A program made the position numbers and the translations under genes. Below the pieces are notes generated by a model. That model saw only the letters and a list, made by a program, of their open reading frames with translations, ran no database searches and was not told the origin of the DNA. A stretch of DNA of 18,202 nucleotides from positions 1 through 18,202 of the forward strand of contig CALXSW010000256.1 of NCBI GenBank assembly GCA_944391255.1, written 5' to 3'. Positions 1 to 6,347 of the stretch are shown here, piece after piece. The DNA is from an uncultured Clostridia bacterium. Its GTDB lineage: Bacteria > Bacillota > Clostridia > UBA1381. How positions within the stretch are numbered: position 1 is the first letter of the stretch; each line of letters starts with the position of its first letter.

Positions 1-22
1 TTACAGAAAAGATACCAACAGG

Positions 23-43
23 TGTGGATAACTGTGTGGATAA
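23..43 (-). promoter_or_regulatory. Two tandem perfect DnaA boxes
   Basis: TGTGGATAA occurs at 23-31 and again at 35-43, each the exact reverse complement of the DnaA box TTATCCACA, with starts 12 bp apart. Two further GGATAA cores follow at 47-52 and 80-85. Their position just before trmK suggests a DnaA-binding cluster away from the origin, as known for several Bacillus loci, but binding is inferred. The cluster may extend beyond the left edge of the window. Confidence 0.6.
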
Positions 44-86
44 GTAGGATAAATAGCATAAAAAAGACAAGTATAAGGAGGATAAG

Positions 87-106
87 TATTCACACACCTG
101 TGAATA
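87..106. repeat. 8-bp-arm palindrome in the trmK leader
   Basis: TATTCACA (87-94) and TGTGAATA (99-106) are perfect inverted arms around CACC. The site could be an operator or a short RNA hairpin; there is no U tract, so it does not look like a terminator. The inner CACACCTG (93-100) is also the reverse complement of CAGGTGTG at 19-26, so two folds are possible. Confidence 0.45.
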
Positions 107-128
107 AAAGTAAAAAAGAGAATAAAAA

Positions 129-794
129 ATGTTAACTCCCAGATTAGAATGTATATTAAAATATGTAAACGCGGAAACTGCCGCCGATATAGGCACAGAT
201 CACGCGTATATTCCGATAGAGCTTATAAAAAGGGGACTTGCGAAAAAAGTCATAGCAGCCGATGTGCGTCAGGGACCGATAGACATAGCTAACGCGAATA
301 TTGAAAAAAACGGGTTGTGCAGCAAAATTGAAACGCGTCTTGGCAGCGGCTTATCCGTTTTAAAAAAAGGCGAGGCAGACACTATCATAATAGCCGGAAT
401 GGGTGGCGAGCTTATACGTGATATTTTAAGCTCTGATATCGAAACAGCAAAAGCATCAATTCTCGTTCTTCAGCCTATGAATTCTCAATACGAGCTGAGA
501 AAATGGCTTCATGACAACGATTTTTCAATAGTCAGCGAAGATATTGAATGTGAGGAACATCACGTATATAATATTATGGTCGTAAAATATGGCAAGCAGA
601 CAAAATTTGAAACTGATATAGAATATCATCTGCCCAAATATCTTTACGAACATGAAAAATTCGGCGCTCTTTATGATAAGAAAAAGCGAGAGTTTGAAAA
701 GATAGTTACAGGACTTGAGAGATCTAACAACGTTGATGAACAAAAACTAAAATATTATAAAAAATGTATTGAAAGCATGAGGAGGATAAAATGA
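129..794 (+). CDS. trmK: tRNA (adenine(22)-N(1))-methyltransferase TrmK
   Basis: The 221-residue product matches the TrmK (YqfN) family, which uses S-adenosylmethionine to make m1A22 in tRNAs. The Rossmann SAM-binding motif DIGTDHAY is at residues 20-27, AGMGGE at 90-95 and LQPM at 115-118; the C-terminal 70 residues are charged and helical, as in the family's coiled-coil tail. An in-frame stop at 123-125 fixes ATG 129 as the first possible ATG start. Its ribosome site (GAG at about 118-120) is weak. The last four bases overlap the nif3-family start (ATGA), so the two genes are co-translated. In many Firmicutes this pair follows rpoD, which may lie just left of the window (inference). Confidence 0.93.
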   Translation: MLTPRLECILKYVNAETAADIGTDHAYIPIELIKRGLAKKVIAADVRQGPIDIANANIEKNGLCSKIETRLGSGLSVLKKGEADTIIIAGMGGELIRDILSSDIETAKASILVLQPMNSQYELRKWLHDNDFSIVSEDIECEEHHVYNIMVVKYGKQTKFETDIEYHLPKYLYEHEKFGALYDKKKREFEKIVTGLERSNNVDEQKLKYYKKCIESMRRIK

Positions 795-1567
795 TAGTAA
801 AAGATATAATCTCAAAAATAGAAAAGACAGCACCGTTGGAGCTTGCTTACAGCTGGGATAATTCAGGATTTCTTATAGGCGATAGAGAAAAAGATGTAAA
901 AAAAGTCTATCTGACGCTTGATGTAAATGTAAGCACTGTAAAAGAGGCTGTAGAGCAGGGCGCGGAGCTTATAATTTCTCATCACCCTATACTGTTCAAG
1001 GGAATAAAAAAAATTGATTACAGAACGCCTGAGGGCTTTATTTTAAAGGAGCTTATAAAAAATGATATCGCCCTCTACGCCGCCCATACGAATATGGACA
1101 CAGCCGACGGCGGTATAAACGATCTTCTTGCGCAAAAGCTCGGTATTTATGACACAGAGATAATAGAACAGCACACCCCAGCCGAAAACTGCGGACTGGG
1201 AAGAATCGGAAATCTAAAAGAAGAAACAACGCTTTGCGAATTTGCCGAACTTGTAAAAAAAGAGCTTAACACGCCGTTTGTGCGCGTGTGCGGCGAGCTT
1301 GACACAAAAATAAAAAGAGTCGGGGTAGGATCGGGAGCCTGTGACGATATAATTCCAGACGCGCTCCGAATGGGAGCTGACGTTTTTCTTACAGCTGATA
1401 TGAAATATCATATTTCAATTGACAGTGTTGAAAGCGGCATATGCGTTATTGACGCCGGTCACTTTCCGACAGAGGTATTTGTCATGGATATATTTGAAAA
1501 GCTGCTGTCAGAATTTGAGCTTGATATAATAAGATCATCAAATAAGGATATATTTAAATTCGTATAA
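791..1567 (+). CDS. Nif3-like dinuclear metal-centre hexameric protein
   Basis: The 258-residue product belongs to the NIF3/YbgI/YqfO family, which binds two metal ions; its cellular reaction is not settled, and GTP cyclohydrolase I type 2 is an old database label. Family signatures are WDNSG (22-26), ISHHPILF (62-69), AAHTNMD (97-103) and the C-terminal DAGHFPTE (221-228). The His, Asp and Glu residues of these motifs are the expected metal ligands. It is the short form, like E. coli YbgI, without the roughly 110-residue inserted domain of B. subtilis YqfO. GGAGG lies a few bases before ATG 791, inside the end of trmK. The operon ends at the hairpin at 1580. Confidence 0.92.
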   Translation: MIVKDIISKIEKTAPLELAYSWDNSGFLIGDREKDVKKVYLTLDVNVSTVKEAVEQGAELIISHHPILFKGIKKIDYRTPEGFILKELIKNDIALYAAHTNMDTADGGINDLLAQKLGIYDTEIIEQHTPAENCGLGRIGNLKEETTLCEFAELVKKELNTPFVRVCGELDTKIKRVGVGSGACDDIIPDALRMGADVFLTADMKYHISIDSVESGICVIDAGHFPTEVFVMDIFEKLLSEFELDIIRSSNKDIFKFV

Positions 1568-1579
1568 GCACTCAGAGAG

Positions 1580-1616
1580 GGGGCTGTTGCAAACCCGTTG
1601 AGTTTGCAACAGCCTC
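1580..1616. terminator. Long hairpin between convergent genes
   Basis: GGCTGTTGCAAAC (1582-1594) pairs perfectly with 1602-1614 around a 7-nt loop; a G-U and a G-C pair extend the stem to 15. It lies 13 bp after the nif3-family stop and 12 bp before the ATPase stop on the other strand, so it can end both transcripts. There is no adjacent U tract; the nearest T run on the plus strand is at 1634-1640. Confidence 0.65.
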
Positions 1617-1627
1617 GCGCTTAACTC

Positions 1628-3646
1628 TTAAAGTTTTTTTACAAATAAACATCTTATCGCGTTTAACACCGCTAAAATCATAACTCCCACATCTGCGAAT
1701 ATTGCCAGATACATACCTGCAATACCAAATGCTCCAAGAATCAGACAAATAAGTTTAACGCCCAATGCCATAATTATATTCTGATAAACGATTCTCAAAC
1801 ACTTTCTTGAAATTCTAATAGCCTTTGATATTTTCATAGGATCGTCGTCCATAAGAACAATATCCGCAGCTTCAATTGCCGCATCAGAACCCATAGCCCC
1901 CATAGCAATCCCTATATCAGCTCGTGAAAGTACGGGTGCATCATTGATACCGTCTCCCACGAAAGCAAGTTTGGCTTTCTCAGACTTCATATTAAGAAGT
2001 TCTTCTACTTTAGATACTTTATCTGCCGGAAGAAGTTCGCTGTAAACTTCATCAATTCCCAGTAAAGACGCTACCTGATCAGCAACTTTCTTTATATCAC
2101 CTGTAAGCATTACAGTTTTTTCAACACCCGATTTTTTCAGTGAAAGTATAGTATCCTTGGAATGGGGCTTAATAATATCAGATATTACAATATGACCCGC
2201 ATAAGTACCGTCTATTGCCATATGAATAATTGTGCCTGTCTTATGGCAGTCGATATATGTAATATCCATACTCTTCATAAGTTTATCATTACCTACTGCA
2301 ACCTCTATACCATCTACTTTTGCAATAATACCATTGCCGCTTATTTCCTGAATATCGCTTACGCGGCTTCGATCAAGCTCTTTTCCATATGCTCTCTGTA
2401 AGCTCTTACTGATAGGATGAGATGATGCGCTTTCTGCCAGAGCCGCGTATTCAATCAGTTTTTTATTTTCTATTACATTGTGGTGTATTCCGTTGACTTC
2501 AAAAACTCCCTGTGTAAGCGTACCTGTTTTATCGAATACAACTATTTTAGTTTTTGACAGAATTTCAAGATAATTAGAACCCTTTACCAAAACGCCTTCA
2601 CGGCTTGCTCCTCCAATACCTGCAAAGAAACTCAGTGGAATACTGATAACCAACGCACATGGACAGCTTATAACAAGAAATGTCAAAGCTCGATAAATCC
2701 AAACTCCCCAATCTGCAGAAAGCCCCATTGCAAATACACGGATAATCGGCGGAAGCACAGCAAGTGCCAAAGCACTGTAACATACTGCCGGTGTATAAAC
2801 TTTTGCAAATTTTGAAATAAAATTCTCTGATTTTGATTTACGAGAACTTGCATTTTCTACTAAATCCAAAATCTTAGATACCGTAGATTCTCCAAATTTC
2901 TTTGTCGTTTTAATTTTTAACAGACCTGTCATATTAATACATCCACTGATAATCTCATCACCAGTCTTGACCTCACGTGGAAGGCTTTCTCCTGTGAGCG
3001 CACCTGTATTTAAGCTGGAATTTCCTTCAATAATTACACCATCAATAGGTACTTTTTCACCTGGCTGAACAACTATAATACCTCCGACTTCAACCTCATC
3101 AGGATCAACCTGCTCAAGTTTACCGTCTTTCTCAATGTTTGCATAGTCAGGACGTATATCCATAAGTTCGCTTATATTACGTCTGCTTTTACCAACTGCA
3201 TAACTTTGAAACCACTCCCCAATCTGATAAAACAGCATAACAGCAATAGCTTCCAGATAATCACCATTTTCGTAAATCGCCAAAGCCATTGCACCAACTG
3301 TCGCTACCGCCATAAGAAAGTTTTCATCAAATACCTGCTTGTTCAAAATACCTTTGAATGCTTTTCGCAGAATATCATAACCAATCACAAGGTAATCAGC
3401 AAGGTAAAGCGCAAATCTTACCCAGCGGCCTGTTGATGGAAACAGGTATTCATCCAACCTGTCAAATGTTTCCGCAGGAAAAAGCTGAAGTAAAAATAAC
3501 ATCATTGCCGCAATAAGAATGCGAAGTAACATTTTTTTTTGTTTTTTTGTCATACCACTGTCAGAACTATTTCCTATAATAAACCTAAGTACTGCCGAAA
3601 ATATAATTACAATGGCAAGCAGTATATTTATAATAAATTCTTGCAT
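1628..3646 (-). CDS. Zn/Cd/Pb-type P1B ATPase (heavy-metal exporter)
   Basis: This inner-membrane pump couples ATP hydrolysis to export of divalent soft metals. With the chosen start the protein has 672 residues. Visible hallmarks are the actuator motif TGES (218-221), the transmembrane metal site CPC (328-330), the phosphorylation motif DKTGTLT (Asp at 372), the SHP motif of P1B ATPases, and GDGINDAP near the last transmembrane helices. CPC together with the partner's DCANC motif favours Zn/Cd/Pb over copper. I chose ATG 3646 (MQEFII) because AAGGAG lies 11 bp before it; an upstream ATG at 3691 falls inside a hairpin. No HMA domain is fused at the N-terminus; it is encoded separately just upstream. 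CadA/ZntA-like by motifs, exact metal unknown. Confidence 0.93.
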   Translation of the reverse strand: MQEFIINILLAIVIIFSAVLRFIIGNSSDSGMTKKQKKMLLRILIAAMMLFLLQLFPAETFDRLDEYLFPSTGRWVRFALYLADYLVIGYDILRKAFKGILNKQVFDENFLMAVATVGAMALAIYENGDYLEAIAVMLFYQIGEWFQSYAVGKSRRNISELMDIRPDYANIEKDGKLEQVDPDEVEVGGIIVVQPGEKVPIDGVIIEGNSSLNTGALTGESLPREVKTGDEIISGCINMTGLLKIKTTKKFGESTVSKILDLVENASSRKSKSENFISKFAKVYTPAVCYSALALAVLPPIIRVFAMGLSADWGVWIYRALTFLVISCPCALVISIPLSFFAGIGGASREGVLVKGSNYLEILSKTKIVVFDKTGTLTQGVFEVNGIHHNVIENKKLIEYAALAESASSHPISKSLQRAYGKELDRSRVSDIQEISGNGIIAKVDGIEVAVGNDKLMKSMDITYIDCHKTGTIIHMAIDGTYAGHIVISDIIKPHSKDTILSLKKSGVEKTVMLTGDIKKVADQVASLLGIDEVYSELLPADKVSKVEELLNMKSEKAKLAFVGDGINDAPVLSRADIGIAMGAMGSDAAIEAADIVLMDDDPMKISKAIRISRKCLRIVYQNIIMALGVKLICLILGAFGIAGMYLAIFADVGVMILAVLNAIRCLFVKKL

Positions 3647-3684
3647 AATATAAAAACTCCTTGTATTATATATAGTTTTAAAAT

Positions 3685-3727
3685 AAAGCACCCTTAAATA
3701 TGCCGAGATGCATTTTAAGGGTGCCTT
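3685..3727 (-). terminator. Intra-operon hairpin between HMA gene and ATPase
   Basis: GCACCCTTAAA (3688-3698) and TTTAAGGGTGC (3714-3724) are perfect 11-bp arms around a 15-nt loop, lengthened by A-T pairs. Read on the minus strand the stem is followed by TTTATTTTAAAAC, a loose U tract. It lies between the HMA stop and the ATPase start, so it could act as a partial terminator or protect the HMA message's 3' end, giving more HMA protein than pump. Confidence 0.6.
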
Positions 3728-3746
3728 ATCATCAAGACCTTAAGCT

Positions 3747-3965
3747 TTACATGAAAATTTCGCAATCAGGCTCTACCTTTTTGCAAGCCTTTAAAACATC
3801 ATGCATAACCTTACCCGTTTCTTGCCCCTCATTAAACTCCACAATCATTTTTTGTGTCATAAAATTAACGGTTGCATTCTGTACTCCTGCTGTCTTGCGT
3901 GCTGCATCTTCCATAAGATTTGCACAATTTGCACAATCCACTTCAATTTTATAAGTCTTTTTCAT
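3747..3965 (-). CDS. Stand-alone HMA-domain metallochaperone
   Basis: A 72-residue cytosolic protein with a single heavy-metal-associated fold. VDCANCA at residues 9-15 carries the metal-binding Cys11 and Cys14; the Asp before the first Cys is typical of Zn/Cd/Pb-type HMA domains (GMDCxxC) rather than copper ones. A second Cys pair, Cys61 and Cys68, is near the C-terminus. It has its own strong ribosome site (AAGGAGGG, about 7 bp before ATG 3965) and is the first gene of the minus-strand operon. It probably delivers metal to the downstream ATPase, which lacks an N-terminal HMA domain. This is a genuine separate gene and not a frameshifted N-terminus, since it has its own stop and a hairpin follows. 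Confidence 0.88.
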   Translation of the reverse strand: MKKTYKIEVDCANCANLMEDAARKTAGVQNATVNFMTQKMIVEFNEGQETGKVMHDVLKACKKVEPDCEIFM

Positions 3966-4006
3966 AAAAAGCCCTCCTTAAATTATAAAAAAATATTAAT
4001 TTTCAC

Positions 4007-4026
4007 GATTAAGCACTTGTTTAATC
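4007..4026. promoter_or_regulatory. Candidate ArsR-family operator
   Basis: GATTAA (4007-4012) and TTAATC (4021-4026) are perfect inverted arms separated by 8 bp. The site covers the predicted transcription start of the minus-strand HMA-ATPase operon (about +6 to +25) and the -35 hexamer of the plus-strand arsR promoter. One bound repressor dimer could therefore shut both promoters, the usual arrangement for metal-sensing ArsR/SmtB proteins. Binding is inferred. Confidence 0.6.
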
Positions 4027-4045
4027 TTTATATTTATAGTATAAT
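4017..4045 (+). promoter_or_regulatory. Promoter of the arsR-araC operon
   Basis: TTGTTT (4017-4022) and TATAAT (4040-4045) are separated by exactly 17 bp; the start site would be near 4052, giving a leader of about 90 nt before the ArsR start. The -35 overlaps the palindromic operator, so autorepression is expected. Confidence 0.65.
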
Positions 4046-4066
4046 GAATATAATGCTATAAGTCAA
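4038..4066 (-). promoter_or_regulatory. Promoter of the HMA-ATPase operon
   Basis: On the minus strand TTGACT (4066-4061) and TATACT (4043-4038) are 17 bp apart, a near-consensus sigma-70/SigA promoter, with a start near 4031. Its -10 box overlaps the -10 of the divergent arsR promoter, so the two cannot be occupied together. Confidence 0.7.
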
Positions 4067-4140
4067 TATATTTACCCGCAATATTTCCAATTAGACTAAA
4101 ATTATTTCTGTTTGGGCGAAAAATGATAGGAGAATAAAAA

Positions 4141-4506
4141 ATGGATTTTATTGAATTGCCGCATTACCACGGAGAAGGTCAAGAAACTCTTGCTATACAA
4201 CGTCAATTAAATAATATAAATAACTTTCAAACAGTAGCAGATGTTTTTAAACAACTTGATGATACTACCAGAATTCGTATTTTTTGGCTTTTATGCCATT
4301 GTGAAGAATGTGTTCTAAATATTTCTGCAATGCTTAAAATATCGAGTCCCGCTGTGTCACATCACCTTAGAATTTTGAAAAACAGCGGTTTAATTATCTA
4401 TCGGCGTGATGGTAAGGAAGTGTATTATAAGGCGGCTGATACGCCTCAAGCGCAGCTTCTTCACAAAATGATCGAACAAGTCATGGAAATAACCTGTCCA
4501 AAATAA
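4141..4506 (+). CDS. ArsR/SmtB-family metal-sensing repressor
   Basis: A 121-residue winged-helix protein. The helix with LCHCEEC (about residues 51-57) places three Cys and a His where CadC and ArsR carry their alpha-3 metal site (ELCVC type), and the DNA-recognition helix is SSPAVSHHLRILKNSGLI (about 68-85). The N-terminal tail adds His8 and His10, and a last Cys is at 119; these may also bind metal. AGGAG sits about 8 bp before ATG 4141. It is transcribed divergently from the HMA-ATPase operon and most likely represses it until Zn, Cd or Pb binds. The metal is inferred from the neighbours. Confidence 0.9.
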   Translation: MDFIELPHYHGEGQETLAIQRQLNNINNFQTVADVFKQLDDTTRIRIFWLLCHCEECVLNISAMLKISSPAVSHHLRILKNSGLIIYRRDGKEVYYKAADTPQAQLLHKMIEQVMEITCPK

Positions 4507-4544
4507 AAAACTATATTAATTATTAATATTGAAAGTGTGCGTTT

Positions 4545-5483
4545 ATGAAACAGAAACTGAATGAAATTGAAAATAAATTATTATCTCAAGCTGCTGATCA
4601 AGTAGAAAGAATTTCTCTTTTCCCATACATGGAGCTGTTCTACATCTCGGCAACATCAAATGTGATAAAAATAAATCATCCTGAATGGAAATACATTTTA
4701 GAAATTAACTATTGCAAATCAGGTCGAATCGGCTGGGAAATGGGAAATGATAATCAGATTTATCTCGGGCCTGGGGATTTCTCATTACATACATTAGATT
4801 CCTGTGCAGACTCTACAATACAATTTCCAACGGGAAGCTATGAAGGGCTAACACTATGTATTAATTTAAAAGAATTAAAAAAACACCCTCCAGAGCTTTT
4901 GGCTGATGCTCAAGCAAATATTGATTTAATTTACGAGAAATTCTGTAAAAACGGTACTTTTTCATCATTTGCCGGAACACATCAGACAGATTCTATTTTC
5001 ACCGGCTTTTATGAGCAGGATACAAATTTAAGGCTGTCATATCAAAAGCTAAAAAGCTTGGAATTGTTGTTATACCTAATGAATATGAAAACAAATAAGG
5101 CGGAGCAGTTAACAGAATACCGTTCTGAATTGGTTGAAATTGTTCATTCCATTCATATGCAGCTGACGAAAAATATTGGAAAAAGATTGACGATTGAAGA
5201 GCTGTCAGCGCAGTATGCGGTAAATCCGACAACATTAAAAAAAGTTTTTAAATCAGTATATGGAAAGTCTATTGCCGCTCATATTAATGAACATCGTATG
5301 GAAATGGCTGCCCGTCTTTTGCGTGAAACAGATATTGGAATTGCTGAAATAGGTCAAAAGGTCGGTTATGAAAGCCAAAGTAAATTTTCCGCGGCCTTCA
5401 AATCCCATTTTGAAATATTACCAAGAGAATATAGAAAAACAGCAAAGAACTTCACACCAAAAAGTGGGTGCAGCAAAATGTAA
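4545..5483 (+). CDS. AraC-family transcriptional regulator
   Basis: A 312-residue protein. The C-terminal third (about 205-305) holds the two helix-turn-helix units of the AraC/XylS domain: LTIEELSAQYAVNPTTLKKV followed by the signature region IAEIGQKVGYESQSKFSAAFK and the closing PREYRK. The N-terminal part resembles a cupin-like sensing domain (YILEINYCKSGRIGWE, then YLGPGDF), but its ligand cannot be read from the sequence. It starts 38 bp after the ArsR gene without an obvious promoter, so it is probably the second gene of that operon and under the same metal control; its ribosome site is weak. Its stop codon lies in the loop of a strong hairpin. Its target genes are unknown. Confidence 0.88.
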   Translation: MKQKLNEIENKLLSQAADQVERISLFPYMELFYISATSNVIKINHPEWKYILEINYCKSGRIGWEMGNDNQIYLGPGDFSLHTLDSCADSTIQFPTGSYEGLTLCINLKELKKHPPELLADAQANIDLIYEKFCKNGTFSSFAGTHQTDSIFTGFYEQDTNLRLSYQKLKSLELLLYLMNMKTNKAEQLTEYRSELVEIVHSIHMQLTKNIGKRLTIEELSAQYAVNPTTLKKVFKSVYGKSIAAHINEHRMEMAARLLRETDIGIAEIGQKVGYESQSKFSAAFKSHFEILPREYRKTAKNFTPKSGCSKM

Positions 5484-5498
5484 GTTTTGCTGCACCCA
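5465..5498. terminator. Hairpin spanning the AraC-gene stop codon
   Basis: TGGGTGCAGCAAAA (5465-5478) pairs perfectly with 5485-5498 around a 6-nt loop that contains the start of the TAA stop (5481-5483). The 14-bp stem has no U tract. It lies between convergent genes and may end transcripts from both sides. A minor 6-bp palindrome (5585-5598) follows; nothing else is apparent up to 5630. Confidence 0.6.
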
Positions 5499-5630
5499 TC
5501 ATACTGTCGGCAAACTACCCTTAACATGCGTATATAAAAAGCAAATATATGTTTTTGTATTCTATGAATTATAATGTTAATCTATTTCATTTATGAAACG
5601 GCTTAACAGCGCATTTTTTCTACGGCCTCT

Positions 5631-6347
5631 TTATATTATTATACCGCCGTTTACCTTTATATCCTCGCCTGTTATAAATCCAGCCTTTTCTGACGCGAGA
5701 TATAGCACAAGCTCCGCTACATCCTGCGGCTTGCCTATTTTTTCAAGCGGTGTTTCTTCTATAAGCGCGTTTATATCGTCATCGTCAAGATGACTGTTCA
5801 TTTCAGTCGCTATAACTCCCGGAGAAACGCAGTTTACCGTTATCCCCGACGGACCAAGCTCCTTTGCAAGCGCCTTTGTAAATCCTATCACAGCCGCCTT
5901 TGACGCGCTGTAATGCACCTCACAGCTCCCGCCTGTTTCTCCCCACATTGACGATATATTTATTATCCTGCCTTTTTTAGAATTTATCATATCACCTGCA
6001 AAGAGCTTTGACACAACGAACATTCCCTTTATATTTACTGAAAACATTCTGTCCCAGTCCTGTTCCGTTATATCCTGAAACATTTTTATTTCTGATATAC
6101 CGGCGTTATTCACAAGCACATCAAGTTTTCCGTATTTATGGACCTCTATCACCGCTTTTTCCATATCGCAAAACGATGAAACATCGCCCTTTACCGAGAT
6201 CGCGCCCGTTTCATCTGAAAGAGCTTTCGCCTCGTTATCGCTGTTTTTATATATGAAAAATACTCTGTCGCCGTTTTGAGCAAATTTTCTCACACATTCC
6301 GCGCCTATCCCTCTGCTGCCGCCTGTTACAAGAACGTTTCTCATCAT
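5631..6347 (-). CDS. Short-chain dehydrogenase/reductase (FabG-like)
   Basis: A 238-residue classical SDR: cofactor loop TGGSRGIG (8-15), NNAG (80-83), the structural Asn in VNIKG (105), and the catalytic Ser133, Tyr146 and Lys150 (YSASK). FabG (3-oxoacyl-ACP reductase) is the nearest familiar group and NADPH use is likely, but substrate cannot be assigned from motifs. ATG 6347 is chosen because it forms a 4-bp ATGA overlap with the ppk1 stop; a longer reading from 6410 would add 21 charged residues before the Rossmann fold and is unlikely. It is the last gene of the ppx-ppk1 operon. No fatty-acid genes are nearby, so a housekeeping role in lipid synthesis is not supported. Confidence 0.88.
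   Translation of the reverse strand: MMRNVLVTGGSRGIGAECVRKFAQNGDRVFFIYKNSDNEAKALSDETGAISVKGDVSSFCDMEKAVIEVHKYGKLDVLVNNAGISEIKMFQDITEQDWDRMFSVNIKGMFVVSKLFAGDMINSKKGRIINISSMWGETGGSCEVHYSASKAAVIGFTKALAKELGPSGITVNCVSPGVIATEMNSHLDDDDINALIEETPLEKIGKPQDVAELVLYLASEKAGFITGEDIKVNGGIII

Noticed and set aside
3646..3965. HMA gene and ATPase as one gene broken by a frameshift
   Set aside because: Each has its own ribosome site and start or stop, and a perfect hairpin separates them; separate HMA proteins are known in this family.
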